Shown: positions 60,880-64,000 of the stretch, piece after piece
How the letters are laid out: each line of letters begins with the position of its first letter
How positions within the stretch are numbered: position 1 is the stretch's first letter
From: JAWKUK01 sp041398605
GTDB taxonomy: Bacteria; Planctomycetota; UBA1135; GCA-002686595
NCBI GenBank assembly: GCA_041398605.1
Contig: JAWKUK010000013.1
Span: 62,001 to 126,000 of the forward strand
Reading direction: 5' to 3'
DNA length: 64,000 nt
The notes under the pieces: generated by a model
What the model saw: the letters and a program-made list of their open reading frames with translations, nothing else
Told to the model about the DNA's origin: nothing
Databases searched by the model: none
Made by a program: the position numbers and the translations under genes

Positions 60880-60891
60880 CGAAGTCCGCGC

Positions 60892-60958
60892 GCTGGGTGC
60901 GTTGACAAGGAGAGTCACGGTACGCCGCACCGTACTCAACCTTGGCAGCGCACCCAGC
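60892..60958. terminator. 67-base nested hairpin between convergent genes
   Basis: Arms GCTGGGTGCG (60892-60901) and CGCACCCAGC (60949-60958) are perfect; inside them CAAGG/CCTTG, GAGT/ACTC and ACGGT/ACCGT are nested around a 7-base loop. It lies between the convergent stops of the secreted protein and aconitase genes and is probably a bidirectional terminator, without a T tract. Confidence 0.6.
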
Positions 60959-60969
60959 CCGGGCGCCGC

Positions 60970-63684
<2,715 letters not shown>

Positions 63685-63883
63685 AGGAGCCTGGCCTGGC
63701 GTGTGTTGGGCGCGATTTGGAGGCGCTGATTCTACCGACCAGGGCGCCGCGGGATGTCCCCGAAGACGTGCGAGCGGGACAGACCCCTCGGGCGGCCCGG
63801 CGCATGGCGCCCGGGAACGGCTGCCGACCCGCCCCCAGCGGGGGGGCGCGCCAGCACGAGCTGGCGCGCCTCGAGGCTGACAG
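63685..63883. other. Intergenic region with a perfect hairpin
   Basis: GGCGCGCCAGC (63845-63855), loop ACGA, GCTGGCGCGCC (63860-63870): 11 base pairs. It is 14 bases downstream of the minus-strand gene that enters from the right edge and could be its terminator. The rest, up to the aconitase start, shows no clear promoter. Confidence 0.5.
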
Positions 63884-64000
63884 CTAGCCTTGGATGAACG
63901 CGAGCGCTGTCTCGCCGGCGGCCCCACAGGGGCCGCCCTTAAACCCTGCAACCCACTGCCTCTCCAAGCTTTCGATCACCCGACTCTCCGCCGCGGCCGC
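63884..64000 (-). CDS. 3' end of an unrecognised gene (truncated by the window edge)
   Basis: The minus strand is open from the edge to TAG at 63884-63886 for 38 codons, with GC-rich third positions: ESRVIESLERQWVAGFKG, GPCGAAGETALAFIQG. It is too short to identify. The hairpin downstream of it at 63845-63870 and the orientation match a gene whose promoter is beyond the window. Confidence 0.45.
   Translation of the reverse strand, partial: AAAAESRVIESLERQWVAGFKGGPCGAAGETALAFIQG

Noticed and set aside
60892..60958. Integron attC site
   Set aside because: It is imperfectly similar in shape only: there is no R-box core GTTRRRY/RYYYAAC pair at the ends, no integrase and no cassette array.

Overview
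This is a GC-rich (roughly 70% by eye), gene-dense bacterial chromosome window with no rRNA, tRNA, CRISPR array or transposase that I can recognise. The gene content points to a Planctomycetota-like organism, perhaps near the marine Saltatorellus-type lineage. The reasons are an ECF sigma factor of the TIGR02999 type overlapping a Ser/Thr kinase-TPR gene, a membrane-anchored ECF sigma factor with a large extracytoplasmic part, two operons of pseudopilin-like genes, a K+-dependent membrane pyrophosphatase, and a secreted protein whose C-terminal domain I associate from memory with that lineage. Myxococcota or another deep GC-rich phylum is not excluded.

Layout. 1-6 kb: the end of a hybrid histidine kinase, an alpha/beta hydrolase with a small lipoprotein, and the sigma factor/PknB-like kinase pair. 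6-9 kb: a TonB-dependent receptor divergent from a TonB-like protein. 9-13.7 kb (minus): two SmpA-like lipoproteins, a molybdopterin oxidoreductase, an SDR and a CxxCxxCC protein. 13.8-18.3 kb: an ArsB/NhaD-superfamily transporter with a Usp protein, then two GT4 glycosyltransferases. 18.4-23.9 kb: pseudopilin/HEAT operon A. 23.9-27.8 kb: an FHA membrane protein divergent from an ABC exporter operon with a frameshifted third gene. 27.8-28.2 kb: two related giant palindromes. 28.2-38.4 kb: DedA, membrane pyrophosphatase, RsfS (apparent AUC start), a methyltransferase-phosphotransferase fusion, and FadE. 38.4-43 kb: pseudopilin/HEAT operon B, a paralogue of A with a frameshift in its last gene. 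43-50 kb: a HAMP-only protein, a sensor kinase and a REC-plus-degenerate-kinase protein in one operon, then an EAL protein and a lipoprotein with an internal duplication. 50-58.8 kb: AhpC, AhpD, Dps, the membrane-anchored ECF sigma factor and an exported KatG, so peroxide defence dominates this part. 59-64 kb: a secreted repeat protein, aconitase and the 3' end of an unrecognised gene.

Themes. Signal transduction is heavy: four proteins with histidine-kinase-type ATPase or receiver modules, two sigma factors, a Ser/Thr kinase, an FHA protein and a c-di-GMP phosphodiesterase. Many genes have no clear Shine-Dalgarno sequence. Instead a TANNNT hexamer lies 7-10 nt before the start codon in at least six cases, which suggests leaderless or near-leaderless transcripts. 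Two genes carry single-base frameshifts in C runs, so either homopolymer sequencing error or recent decay must be considered.

The best candidates for something undescribed are the membrane-tethered sigma factor (53211-56186), the duplicated pseudopilin/HEAT operons with a shared upstream motif, and the twin palindromic elements at 27843-28168.
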